Assembly (NCBI GenBank): GCA_017861215.1
Contig: JAGFXN010000064.1
Coordinates: forward strand, 1-8,151
DNA length: 8,151 bases
Source: Deltaproteobacteria bacterium
GTDB lineage: Bacteria > Desulfobacterota > Desulfuromonadia > Geobacterales > DSM-12255
Reading direction: 5' to 3'
In this document: positions 1 to 6,550 of the stretch, one piece after another
Position numbering within the stretch: the stretch's first letter is position 1
How the letters are laid out: every line of letters starts with the position of its first letter
Notes under the pieces: generated by a model
The model's database searches: none
Seen by the model: the letters and a program-made list of their open reading frames with translations, nothing else
What the model was told of the DNA's origin: nothing
Program-made: the position numbers and the translations under genes

Positions 1-46
1 AATATCAGTAATATCAATAGTAGAAATCCACTCACATACCTTTAAA

Positions 47-976
47 TTAACTCCGGCTAAACGCCAGCCCCGCCTGCACCTGTTCCAGCAGCGTTGCCAG
101 CATCTCGACCCTCGGCATGGCCACACCCTTCGCCAGTCCCGCGCCGAGCGGATTCCTGAAGATTGCCCCGATCTCCAGCTCCCGCCCCTCTGCGCGGTCG
201 ATCTGCATTGACGGCCGGTACTCTCCCATATTGTCGGTGAAGGCTATCATGCTGTCGGCATACCCTGGCGCAATCTCCCTGCTCAGGCCCTGAGCATTGG
301 CGGCAGCAATCACCTCCAGCATGAGCTCCCGCACCAGTGTGCGGGTGGCCGCAACCGCCAGCAGCCGGTCGACCGTCTGCAGCAGCAGCGCTGCCAGCCC
401 GTTGAACGGAATATTCCAGACAAGCTTCTCCCACCGTGCCTTCTGCAGGTCAGCGGTTGTAGTGCAATCGACGCCGGCCCGGCGGAACATCGCCGCCACC
501 TGCTCTACCCTGGCAGGATTGCTGCGGACAAACTCGCCGAGGATGATCCTGCCGGCCCCCAGATGATGCACGACGCCGGGTTCACCCCGATTGGAGCAGA
601 GATAGGCAACGCCGCCGAGAATCCGCTCTCCCCCGAAAAGGGCAGCCAGTGCCTCTTCGTTGCCCAGCCCGTTCTGCAGGGTCAGAATTTCCGTGCCGGC
701 GGCCAGCAGCGGCGCGATCAGCTCCTGGTAGCTGGTGCCGGCAAAGGCCTTCAGCCCCACCAGCACCAGATCGACCGCACCGATCTCTGCCGGAGTCCGC
801 CAGGCATTGACCTGCGGCAGATGGAAATCACCGGTTGTGGAGTAAACCTGCAGGCCGTTGCAGCGGATTGCCTCGTAATCCCGCCGCAGCAGGAAATGCG
901 TCTCCACGCCGCTTTTCTGGAGCAGTGCGCCGTAATAGAGCCCGAGCGCACCGGCACCGACTACCGCAACTCTCAT
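47..976 (-). CDS. panE: 2-dehydropantoate 2-reductase (ketopantoate reductase, PanE/ApbA family)
   Basis: 309 residues, the usual length for the family. By family knowledge, the cytoplasmic enzyme reduces ketopantoate to pantoate with NADPH, in the pantothenate/CoA pathway. The N-terminus is a Rossmann dinucleotide fold with GAGALG at residues 7-12. A second signature, QNGLGNEE, lies at 101-108. The C-terminal helical domain has RWEKLVWN (181-188); K184 aligns with the catalytic lysine of E. coli PanE, N188 and N192 are the usual nearby asparagines, and E268 in ELEIG fits the conserved substrate-binding glutamate. The start codon overlaps the stop of the upstream phosphatase gene as ATGA (973-976), and an AGGGG Shine-Dalgarno lies just upstream, so it is probably the last gene of a three-gene minus-strand operon. 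No panB, panC or panD is nearby. PanE-like proteins include paralogues acting on other 2-keto acids, so the exact substrate is less certain than the family. Confidence 0.92.
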   Translation of the reverse strand: MRVAVVGAGALGLYYGALLQKSGVETHFLLRRDYEAIRCNGLQVYSTTGDFHLPQVNAWRTPAEIGAVDLVLVGLKAFAGTSYQELIAPLLAAGTEILTLQNGLGNEEALAALFGGERILGGVAYLCSNRGEPGVVHHLGAGRIILGEFVRSNPARVEQVAAMFRRAGVDCTTTADLQKARWEKLVWNIPFNGLAALLLQTVDRLLAVAATRTLVRELMLEVIAAANAQGLSREIAPGYADSMIAFTDNMGEYRPSMQIDRAEGRELEIGAIFRNPLGAGLAKGVAMPRVEMLATLLEQVQAGLAFSRS

Positions 977-1779
977 GAGCTCACCCCTGTTGGCGCCGCT
1001 CTGCCCAGCACGGCCAGCATCTCCTCATGGATCAGGCCGTTGCTGGCAACGATCCGGTGGTTGTAGACCGAATAGGCCGCGCCGTCGAAACTGCTGACCC
1101 GACCGCCGGCCTCCCTCACCAGCAGCTCGCCGGCAGCGACATCCCACGGCTTCAGCTTGCTCTCCCAGAAGCCGTCAAACCTGCCGGCAGCGACATACGC
1201 CAGGTCGAGAGCCGCTGCCCCGGCTCTGCGGATGCCGCGGCAGCTCATCTGGAAATTGGCGAAATGGGCAAAATTGTTTTCCTTGTCAGTGGCGCTATCG
1301 TAGGGGAAACCGGTCGCCAGCAGAGATTGCTGCAGGGGAGATCGCGGTGATACCTGCAGCCGGACACCGTTCAGCTCCGCCCCCTCCCCTTTGACGGCGC
1401 AGAACAGCTCATTCATCATCGGGTGATAGACAACGCCGAGACAGATCTCGCCGTCTATCTCCAGCGCCATCGACACGGCAAACCAGGGGAAGCCGTGGGC
1501 AAAATTGGTGGTGCCGTCGAGCGGATCGATGATCCACTTGTGGCTGGCGCCGCGGCCGGCGTAGACGTTCTCTTCGGCAAGAAAATCGTGCTGCGGGAAC
1601 GCCTGCTGCAGACCGCCGACCAGCAGCGCTTCCGAGGCCTTGTCAACTTCGGTGACCAGGTCGATGGTCCCCTTGTGCTCGATCTGCAGCGGCTGCCAGA
1701 GGCTGGCACGCTGCAGTTCGCCGGCCTCTCTGGCAAGCGCTGTCGCTACGGCACGAAATTTTTCCATGGATGGGGTCAT
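973..1779 (-). CDS. suhB: Inositol monophosphatase family phosphatase (SuhB-like)
   Basis: 268 residues, typical of the Mg2+-dependent, lithium-sensitive inositol monophosphatase superfamily. The metal-binding motifs are clear: LAEEN (68-71 region, E69/E70), the hallmark DPLDGTTNF (85-93, with D85 and D88), and PWDVAAGELL (211-220, with D213). TEVDKASE (43-50) matches the N-terminal motif. By family knowledge it hydrolyses inositol-1-phosphate or related sugar phosphates in the cytoplasm; in E. coli SuhB also has an RNA-polymerase-associated role that cannot be inferred here. The start at 1779 is preceded by AGGA (1786-1789) at good spacing; a second Met at codon 5 has no better ribosome site. 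It sits 85 bp downstream of the thioesterase gene and overlaps panE by 4 bp. The large hairpin-forming repeat ends directly beside its Shine-Dalgarno. NADP phosphatase, fructose-1,6-bisphosphatase or histidinol-phosphatase activity are alternatives within the same fold. Confidence 0.9.
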   Translation of the reverse strand: MTPSMEKFRAVATALAREAGELQRASLWQPLQIEHKGTIDLVTEVDKASEALLVGGLQQAFPQHDFLAEENVYAGRGASHKWIIDPLDGTTNFAHGFPWFAVSMALEIDGEICLGVVYHPMMNELFCAVKGEGAELNGVRLQVSPRSPLQQSLLATGFPYDSATDKENNFAHFANFQMSCRGIRRAGAAALDLAYVAAGRFDGFWESKLKPWDVAAGELLVREAGGRVSSFDGAAYSVYNHRIVASNGLIHEEMLAVLGRAAPTGVSS

Positions 1780-1789
1780 AATGAATCCT

Positions 1790-1864
1790 GGGCTCTGGGC
1801 TCTAGGCTTTGGGCTCTAGGTAAAGAAATACCGCCTTTAACCCAGAGCCTAGTGCCCAGAGCCT
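1790..1864. repeat. Inverted repeat built of degenerate 7-bp units (GGGCTCT-type)
   Basis: Arms at 1791-1813 and 1841-1863 are reverse complements at 21 of 23 positions, with a 27-nt loop. The left arm is also a tandem heptamer array: GGGCTCT (1790-1796), GGGCTCT (1797-1803), AGGCTTT (1804-1810), GGGCTCT (1811-1817), then AGG. The right arm reads CCCAGAG, CCTAGTG, CCCAGAG in 7-bp steps. Within the loop, TAAAG (1821-1825) and CTTTA (1835-1839) can pair further. The repeat occupies nearly all of the gap between the thioesterase stop (1865) and the phosphatase Shine-Dalgarno (1786-1789). On the transcribed (minus) strand it is not followed by a T-run, so it does not look like an intrinsic terminator. 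It may be a dispersed intergenic repeat, an mRNA-stabilising or attenuating hairpin, or both. Confidence 0.85.
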
Positions 1865-2344
1865 TTAGCCTGTTTTTATTGTTATACAGAGACACTCCGC
1901 CTCCGCATAGAGCTTCTTGCCGCAGAAAATCCGCCCGTGCACCATGATCTTGCGCCCTGCCGCTGAAACCACCCGGCTCTCCACCGTCACCACCTTTTGC
2001 AGCGGCAGCATGGTGCGGAAACTGATGTTGAGGTTGCCGACCACGATCGGGTAGCCGGCTGCCCAGGCGGCCAGGCCGAGCGCCTCGTCAAGCACGGCGG
2101 CAACGGAGCCGCCATGGGCATGTCCGGGAGGGCCTTCCGTCTCCGGACCAAACCAGATCCGTGCATGCAGATGCTTTTCTGCGTCGCGGTAGTAGCGGAC
2201 CCGAAAGCGGTTCCCCTCCGGATCGCCGGAAACAAAGCGGAGCGATTCGCCCACCAGCGAAGGGGCATCAAACGGAATCCAGCCGGCTTCGCCGCCAAGA
2301 TCTACTGCTGCGGAAGTTTCTTTTTCGACATTGTTTTTTGGCAT
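1865..2344 (-). CDS. PaaI-like hotdog-fold acyl-CoA thioesterase
   Basis: 159 residues, typical of single-domain hotdog thioesterases. The diagnostic stretch is GPPGHAHGGSVAAVLDEALG (71-90). It has the HGG loop preceding the long hotdog helix, and D86 or E87 lies where PaaI and THEM4-like enzymes place the catalytic acid. NLNISFRTMLPL (104-115) and the following strands match the second half of the fold. By family knowledge such proteins hydrolyse acyl- or aryl-CoA thioesters in the cytoplasm as dimers or tetramers; the substrate cannot be told from this sequence. The start at 2344 has an AGAGG/AGG Shine-Dalgarno upstream. It is the first gene of the leftward group and is divergent from the AOR gene across 111 bp. 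Two cysteines near the C-terminus (151, 153) are not part of any motif I recognise. Confidence 0.85.
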   Translation of the reverse strand: MPKNNVEKETSAAVDLGGEAGWIPFDAPSLVGESLRFVSGDPEGNRFRVRYYRDAEKHLHARIWFGPETEGPPGHAHGGSVAAVLDEALGLAAWAAGYPIVVGNLNISFRTMLPLQKVVTVESRVVSAAGRKIMVHGRIFCGKKLYAEAECLCITIKTG

Positions 2345-2363
2345 TGCCTACCTCTGGGTAAAG

Positions 2364-2393
2364 TGTCAGCTTGACATGACAAGCCGATTGTCA
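2364..2393. promoter_or_regulatory. Cluster of four TGTCA/TGACA half-sites (candidate operator)
   Basis: TGTCA occurs at 2364-2368 and 2389-2393, and its complement TGACA at 2372-2376 and 2377-2381. They form TGTCA-N3-TGACA (2364-2376), TGACAA-N5-TTGTCA (2377-2393) and a 16-bp dyad GCTTGACATGACAAGC (2369-2384, 7 of 8 pairs). The cluster lies in the divergent region between the thioesterase and AOR genes and covers the predicted -35 box of the AOR promoter, a position suited to repression. No regulator gene is in the window, and I do not recognise the motif as belonging to a named regulator. Confidence 0.45.
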
Positions 2394-2400
2394 GTACATT
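2371..2400 (+). promoter_or_regulatory. Candidate sigma-70 promoter for the AOR gene
   Basis: A consensus -35 hexamer TTGACA (2371-2376) is followed after 18 nt by TACATT (2395-2400), a 4-of-6 match to the -10 consensus. It would place the transcription start near 2407 and leave a leader of about 50 nt before the ATG at 2456. A TATAAA further down (2424-2429) lacks a good partner -35 box. No clear promoter is visible on the opposite strand for the divergent thioesterase gene. Confidence 0.45.
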
Positions 2401-2455
2401 TCTTAAATTTCGCTGCATGGATTTATAAAAACCTCAATCAGAAGGAAAATGCAAG

Positions 2456-4636
2456 ATGAATTATCCGCAAAGAGCCATCAGCCGCGGCTACACCAACCGC
2501 ATCCTTACCGTCGATATTACGGACGGCACCATCGCCACGCCTGACCTTGATCCGCAGGTACGGGACTACTTCATCGGCGGCAGAAGCCTCGGCCTCTACC
2601 TGCTGCATCAGGCAATCACGCCGGACACCACGGCTGACGACCCGCGCAATCCGCTGATCCTTGCCAACGGGCCGCTCGGCGGCATTCCGCAGTTTCCCGG
2701 CACGGCCAAGGCGATGGCGGTGGCGCTCTCCCCGCTTACCGGCATTCCCGGTGTCTCCAACTTCGGCGGCTATTTCGGCGCTTTTCTCAAGTATGCCGGT
2801 TTCGATGCCCTGCAGGTGACCGGGAGAAGCGACCGGGAAGTCATGCTGGTGATCAACGGCTTTACCAGCGAGGTTACCATCGAGACCGCCCCTCATGACG
2901 AAGAGGCGTTCGACCTGGAACAGCATATCGCCCAGCGCTTCATTGCGGCCGGCTACGCAAAGCGCAACATCGCCTTCATGTCCACCGGCATCGGCGCGAT
3001 GAACACGGTGTACGGCTGCATCAACAGCCACTACTTCGATGTGACCAAGCCGGCCAAAGACGGCGGCAAGGGGGTCTGGCGGACGAAGCAGGCCGGGCGC
3101 ACCGGCATCGGCTCGGTGATGCGCGGCAAGGGCCTGCTCGCCATTGTCGTGCTCGCCGAATATCCCCACGGCGACAACCCTTACGGCGCTGCCGACTGGG
3201 AGAAGATTCTCAACGCCGGCAGACGGCTCCACAAAATCGTTAAAGAGGTCGATCCGCAGCAGCTGAAGATGGCCCGTAAAGGGAGCGCCGGCCTGATCAC
3301 TTTCATGAGCAAACAGGAATACCAGTCTTTGCCGGTCAACAATTTCCAGGGGGGCTCCGATCCGCGGGCGCACCTGATCTGCGGCAAGCACTATGCAGAG
3401 CATCTGTTCGAACATCGCGGCATGGACGGCTGCTTTCCCGGCTGTAACCTGCAGTGCACCAAGGGTGGCTGGGTGACGCTGGCGTCCGGTTCCCATACCG
3501 GGCAGACAGTCTGGGTTGATGGTCCCGAGTACGAGACCGCTGCCGGCTTCGGCTCGAACCTGGGGATCTGGAGCGCCGAGTTCATCATGGAAGCGAACTG
3601 GCACTGCGACAATTACGGCATCGACACCATCTCCACGGCAACGATCATGGCCTTCCTGATGGAGTGTTTCCAGCGCGGTTACCTGACGCGTAAGGATGGC
3701 GAAGGGCTGGAGCTGACCTGGGGTGACGAGAAAGCAGCGTCAATTTTCATCCACCAGCTTGCCCATGGCATAACCGCAATGGCCAGAGCCGCCGGCAAAG
3801 GGATGCTGGCGATCGAAAGCTGGGTAGCCGCCTGCTGCGAGAAGCGCACCGGCAGCAATCCGGCGCAGGAGCTGGCGGTTTTTGCCATGCAGACCAAGGG
3901 GCTGCCGTTCTCCTTCTACCGGACGCACCGCTCGCTCTCCATGCAGGGCTCCTATGCCGCCGCCAGCGACATCGGCGCTCATCACGCCGCCGCCTGGCTG
4001 ATCAAGGCTGATCTGCTCGGGGCATTCCCGACCTTTCAGGACAAGGCAAAAGCCTTGATGACCTACCCGCGCGTCCGGCTCGGCAACGACAATCTCGGCG
4101 TCTGCAAACTGCCGTGGGTCGATGTTTTCAACCCGGAATCGGCAAAACGGGTCAACGAGGATGTCTACATCAATCCGGCCTCGCAGGAGATCTATGCCGA
4201 CTTCTACAACGGCGTGCTCGGCACCGACCTGACCTGGGAGGAGATCTTCGCCCAGACCGACCGGGATATCAACCTGCAGCGGGTGATGAATGTCATGAAG
4301 TACGGTGAGCAGACCGCAAGCTACGACTGGATACCGGAGCGGGCGATCGGCCCGACAGAGGCGGCTCTGTATGAAGCGGAAGCCGATTACTGTGATGCCG
4401 AGGTTGCCGTTCTGCTGGGCAAAGAGCCGGCCGGGCTTGCCGGGATGCCTACGGAAGAAAAGCGGCAGCTCCTCATGGAGCACCGCAAAGAGGAGCTGCG
4501 CCGCCTGGTGGCCGTTTATTACGAGGAGCGCGGCTGGAGCGCAAGGGGAATCCCGCGGGTGGAGACCCTCAAGCAGCTGGGGCTCTGGAACTTTCTGGGG
4601 GAAGAAACGCAAAACAGGCTGGCGGCACTGGCCTGA
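2456..4636 (+). CDS. Tungsten-type aldehyde:ferredoxin oxidoreductase family protein
   Basis: 726 residues. By family knowledge these cytoplasmic enzymes use a tungsto- or molybdo-bispyranopterin and one [4Fe-4S] cluster to interconvert aldehydes or related compounds and acids with ferredoxin. The N-terminal cofactor domain shows FIGGRSLGLYLL (39-50), NPLILANGPLGG (65-76) and SNFGGYFGAFLKYAGFDALQ (101-120). RTGIGSVMRGKGLLAI lies at 215-230. Pterin-binding DxxGxD/C motifs are DNYGID (385-390) and DNLGVC (545-550); PEYET (357-361) and the His pair 509-510 fall where active-site residues are expected. The cluster motif is C326-x3-C330-x3-C334 plus C550. Classical AOR has CxxCxxxC, and Met323 occupies its first Cys position. 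The protein is about 120 residues longer than Pyrococcus AOR (605). The start has GAAGGA (2441-2446) nine nt upstream. No ferredoxin subunit, MoaD or pterin gene is adjacent. Substrate is unknown. Confidence 0.9.
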   Translation: MNYPQRAISRGYTNRILTVDITDGTIATPDLDPQVRDYFIGGRSLGLYLLHQAITPDTTADDPRNPLILANGPLGGIPQFPGTAKAMAVALSPLTGIPGVSNFGGYFGAFLKYAGFDALQVTGRSDREVMLVINGFTSEVTIETAPHDEEAFDLEQHIAQRFIAAGYAKRNIAFMSTGIGAMNTVYGCINSHYFDVTKPAKDGGKGVWRTKQAGRTGIGSVMRGKGLLAIVVLAEYPHGDNPYGAADWEKILNAGRRLHKIVKEVDPQQLKMARKGSAGLITFMSKQEYQSLPVNNFQGGSDPRAHLICGKHYAEHLFEHRGMDGCFPGCNLQCTKGGWVTLASGSHTGQTVWVDGPEYETAAGFGSNLGIWSAEFIMEANWHCDNYGIDTISTATIMAFLMECFQRGYLTRKDGEGLELTWGDEKAASIFIHQLAHGITAMARAAGKGMLAIESWVAACCEKRTGSNPAQELAVFAMQTKGLPFSFYRTHRSLSMQGSYAAASDIGAHHAAAWLIKADLLGAFPTFQDKAKALMTYPRVRLGNDNLGVCKLPWVDVFNPESAKRVNEDVYINPASQEIYADFYNGVLGTDLTWEEIFAQTDRDINLQRVMNVMKYGEQTASYDWIPERAIGPTEAALYEAEADYCDAEVAVLLGKEPAGLAGMPTEEKRQLLMEHRKEELRRLVAVYYEERGWSARGIPRVETLKQLGLWNFLGEETQNRLAALA

Positions 4637-4643
4637 GCGGAAC

Positions 4644-4671
4644 TTGCCTTTTCCCGGTTAGCGGCTACACT
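4644..4671 (+). promoter_or_regulatory. Weak candidate promoter for tpx
   Basis: TTGCCT (4644-4649) and TACACT (4666-4671) are separated by 16 nt, each matching 4 of 6 consensus bases. They lie in the 73-bp gap between the AOR stop and tpx. There is no recognisable terminator in this gap, so tpx may instead be read through from the AOR promoter. This is a suggestion only. Confidence 0.28.
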
Positions 4672-4709
4672 GTTACCACAGCGCAGTCAGACTATCAGGA
4701 GGGGAAATC

Positions 4710-5225
4710 ATGGCGGAAAGAACCGGCATTATCACATTCAAAGGAAATCCGTTTACGCTGCTTGGCCCTGAGCTGCATGTCGGCGATAAGGCTCCCGACT
4801 TTACCGTGGTCGACACCACGCTGGCGCCGGTGACTCTTGCCAGCTACAGCGGCAAAATCAAGATCATCAGCTCTGTGCCGTCCCTCGACACCCCGGTCTG
4901 CGACACCGAGACCCGGCGCTTCAACCAGGAGGCCGCCGGCCTCCCGGCAAATGTCGTGGTGCTGACCATCAGCCTTGATCTGCCGTTTGCCCAGAAGAGA
5001 TGGTGCGGCGCGGCCGGCATCGACCGGGTGACTACCCTTTCCGACTATCAGGAGCGCTCCTTTGCTGCTGCCTACGGCGTGCTGATCAAGGAGCTGAAGC
5101 TGCTGTCACGTTCGATCTTCGTCATTGATGCGGCAGACACCATCCGCTATATCCAGCATGTTCCGGAAGTAACTTCTGAGCCGGATTATACGGCAGTGCT
5201 TGCGGCGGTGAGGTCACTACTGTAA
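4710..5225 (+). CDS. tpx: Thiol peroxidase Tpx (atypical 2-Cys peroxiredoxin)
   Basis: 171 residues, normal for Tpx. By family knowledge it reduces H2O2 and alkyl hydroperoxides, using thioredoxin for recycling. The thioredoxin-fold core starts at VGDKAPDFTVVD (24-35). The peroxidatic site is PSLDTPVC (57-64), giving the P-x3-T-x2-C motif with C64; C99 in RWCGAAG is the resolving cysteine, 35 residues later, which fits the Tpx helix-3 position. R134 in LLSRSIFVID is the conserved active-site arginine. A strong AGGAGGGG (4697-4704) precedes the ATG at 4710. The stop codon TAA (5223-5225) is embedded in the Shine-Dalgarno of the following small ORF, so translation of the two is probably linked. 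Placement beside an oxygen-sensitive AOR fits peroxide defence in an anaerobe, but that link is inference. Confidence 0.95.
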   Translation: MAERTGIITFKGNPFTLLGPELHVGDKAPDFTVVDTTLAPVTLASYSGKIKIISSVPSLDTPVCDTETRRFNQEAAGLPANVVVLTISLDLPFAQKRWCGAAGIDRVTTLSDYQERSFAAAYGVLIKELKLLSRSIFVIDAADTIRYIQHVPEVTSEPDYTAVLAAVRSLL

Positions 5226-5230
5226 GGAGG
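5223..5230 (+). promoter_or_regulatory. Perfect Shine-Dalgarno overlapping the tpx stop codon
   Basis: TAAGGAGG combines the tpx stop (5223-5225) with AAGGAGG (5224-5230). It lies 7 nt before the ATG at 5238, ideal spacing, and it is 85 nt from the transporter ATG at 5315. It therefore supports the small ORF start, not the transporter start. The transporter has no Shine-Dalgarno of its own: the 15 nt before its ATG are pyrimidine and GC mixed with no purine run. Confidence 0.8.
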
Positions 5231-5237
5231 CGCGGCA

Positions 5238-5318
5238 ATGATCCACGGCTGGGGCTACGACATGTCGAACGGCAAAATCAAGGTTATCCAGAGCGATAGC
5301 GCAGCCTGTCCCGAATGA
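5238..5318 (+). CDS. 26-residue small ORF coupled to tpx and the MFS transporter gene
   Basis: The frame runs ATG (5238) to TGA (5316-5318) and encodes 26 residues, beginning MIHGWGYDMSNG and ending SDSAACPE. Its middle is KIKVIQ, so the peptide is mixed polar with one Trp, one Tyr and one Cys (C24) and has no membrane segment or signal peptide. Three things argue that it is translated: an ideally placed AAGGAGG, a start just 12 nt after the tpx stop, and an ATGA overlap (5315-5318) with the transporter start, which otherwise lacks a ribosome site. I do not recognise a family. It could be a functional small protein, a leader peptide serving to deliver ribosomes to the transporter gene, or the remnant of a larger gene. 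The TGTCCC codons next to its stop allow no stem that I can see as an attenuator. Confidence 0.62.
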   Translation: MIHGWGYDMSNGKIKVIQSDSAACPE

Positions 5319-6538
5319 CTCCCAACCGCCGCTGGACCATCTTTTTCGTCCTTTCCCTGATCTACATCCTCGTCTACTTTTACCGGGTGTCGCTGGCAGT
5401 GGTTGCCGGCGACATCTCCCGCGAACTCTCCCTCTCCCCCGCTGATCTCGGCAGGCTCTCCGGTATCCTCTTCTACGTCTATGCCGTTGCCCAGCTGCCG
5501 CTCGGACCGCTGATCGACCGTTTTGGCGGCAGGCTCGTCATCAGCGGCTGCGGCGTGCTGACCACTATCGGCGGCGCGCTCTTCGCCGCCGCTGCCAGCC
5601 TCGAAGCCGCCATGATCGCCAGAGTGCTGATCGGCATCGGCACCGCCTCGGTACTGATGGCAACGTTCACCATCTTCAGCCACTGGTTCAGCAAGCAGGA
5701 GTTCGGCCGGGTCTCCGGGTTCATGGTGGCGGTCGGCAATCTCGGCAATGTTCTCGGCACAGTCCCCCTTGCCCTGGCAGTCAGCGCCATCGGCTGGCGC
5801 AGCTCTTTCGTGGTCATTGCCGTGCTGCAGGGGTTGGTGACACTTCTTGTCTACGGCATGGTCAGGGACAGACCACCGGCCGCGGCAGAAGCCGCGGGCA
5901 AGGCCGAGGAGGAGACGGTCGGCATCATCGCTGCCTGGAAAGAGATTTTCAGCAGGAGCGACTTCCTGCTGCTGGGAGTCCTGGCCTTTTTCTGGTACGG
6001 CAGTTATCTGGCCGTACAGGGACTCTGGGGCGGCCCCTACCTGATGGAGGTTCTGCATCTCTCGCGCACTGCAACCGGACAGATGCTGATGTACACCTCC
6101 ATCGGCTTCATCTGCGGCAGCCTGATTGTTGACTACCTGGCGCGCAAGGTTTTCAGATCCTACAAGAAAACACTGCTGGCCGGTCAGGTCGTCCTGCTGC
6201 TGTTCATGAGCGGCTTTCTCGGCTGGGGGGAACGGCTTGCGGCGGGAGTGCTGGTAGGCTGGTTTTTCTGCATCGGCATTGCCGTTTCTTCGGGCATCAT
6301 GATCTACCCGCTGATACGCAACATGTTCCGGGTGAGGATCGTCGGCACGGCACTGACATCGCTCAACTTCTTCGTGCTGATGGGGGCCGCGGTAACGCAG
6401 CACCTGATGGGAATCATCATCGAGCAGATGGGAGCAGGCGGCATGACTGCCCGGGCATTTCATGCCGCCTTTCTCCTGCCGATGATCGGTCTGGCCGCAG
6501 CCATCCTGCTCTATCTGCCGGTGAAGGAGAGCAGATGA
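5315..6538 (+). CDS. Major facilitator superfamily transporter, 12 TM
   Basis: 407 residues, an inner-membrane secondary transporter. About twelve hydrophobic segments are visible, near 8-28, 45-65, 73-95, 97-121, 133-157, 163-183, 217-238, 255-273, 285-301, 306-330, 343-368 and 381-402, with a charged central loop at 184-215. The MFS motif A appears in the 2-3 loop as GPLIDRFGGRLVI (64-76). YFYRVSLAVVAGDISREL (21-38) resembles the first-helix region of anion/sugar-phosphate and oxalate-type MFS carriers, but the substrate cannot be assigned. The ATG overlaps the stop of the 26-codon ORF (ATGA) and has no Shine-Dalgarno, pointing to translational coupling. The gene ends 12 bp from the end of the convergent isomerase gene, with no terminator hairpin between them. 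Confidence 0.88.
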   Translation: MTPNRRWTIFFVLSLIYILVYFYRVSLAVVAGDISRELSLSPADLGRLSGILFYVYAVAQLPLGPLIDRFGGRLVISGCGVLTTIGGALFAAAASLEAAMIARVLIGIGTASVLMATFTIFSHWFSKQEFGRVSGFMVAVGNLGNVLGTVPLALAVSAIGWRSSFVVIAVLQGLVTLLVYGMVRDRPPAAAEAAGKAEEETVGIIAAWKEIFSRSDFLLLGVLAFFWYGSYLAVQGLWGGPYLMEVLHLSRTATGQMLMYTSIGFICGSLIVDYLARKVFRSYKKTLLAGQVVLLLFMSGFLGWGERLAAGVLVGWFFCIGIAVSSGIMIYPLIRNMFRVRIVGTALTSLNFFVLMGAAVTQHLMGIIIEQMGAGGMTARAFHAAFLLPMIGLAAAILLYLPVKESR

Positions 6539-6550
6539 GCAGGCGGCTTG

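Noticed and set aside
1..46. AT-rich left edge with two AATATCA copies (1-7 and 10-16)
   Set aside because: Clearly different in composition from the genes, but too short and cut by the window edge to call a promoter, terminator or att site.
1790..1864. Reading the inverted repeat as an intrinsic terminator
   Set aside because: Neither strand shows a T-run directly after the stem, and on the transcribed strand the next bases are the ribosome site of the downstream gene.
2438..3604. 388-codon open frame antisense to the AOR gene
   Set aside because: No motif, and it covers the AOR promoter and start. The AOR frame has unambiguous family signatures throughout.
3740..4612. 290-codon antisense frame within the AOR gene
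   Set aside because: No domain or ribosome site; high-GC shadow of the AOR coding frame.
5238..5318. Treating the small ORF as a transcription attenuator leader
   Set aside because: No run of regulatory codons and no terminator/antiterminator hairpin follow it; the transporter gene begins within it.
5255..6463. 402-codon open frame antisense to the MFS transporter gene
   Set aside because: Its product is rich in His, Gln, Asp and Glu with no recognisable domain, while the opposite strand gives a clean 12-TM transporter. It is a shadow of high-GC codon usage.
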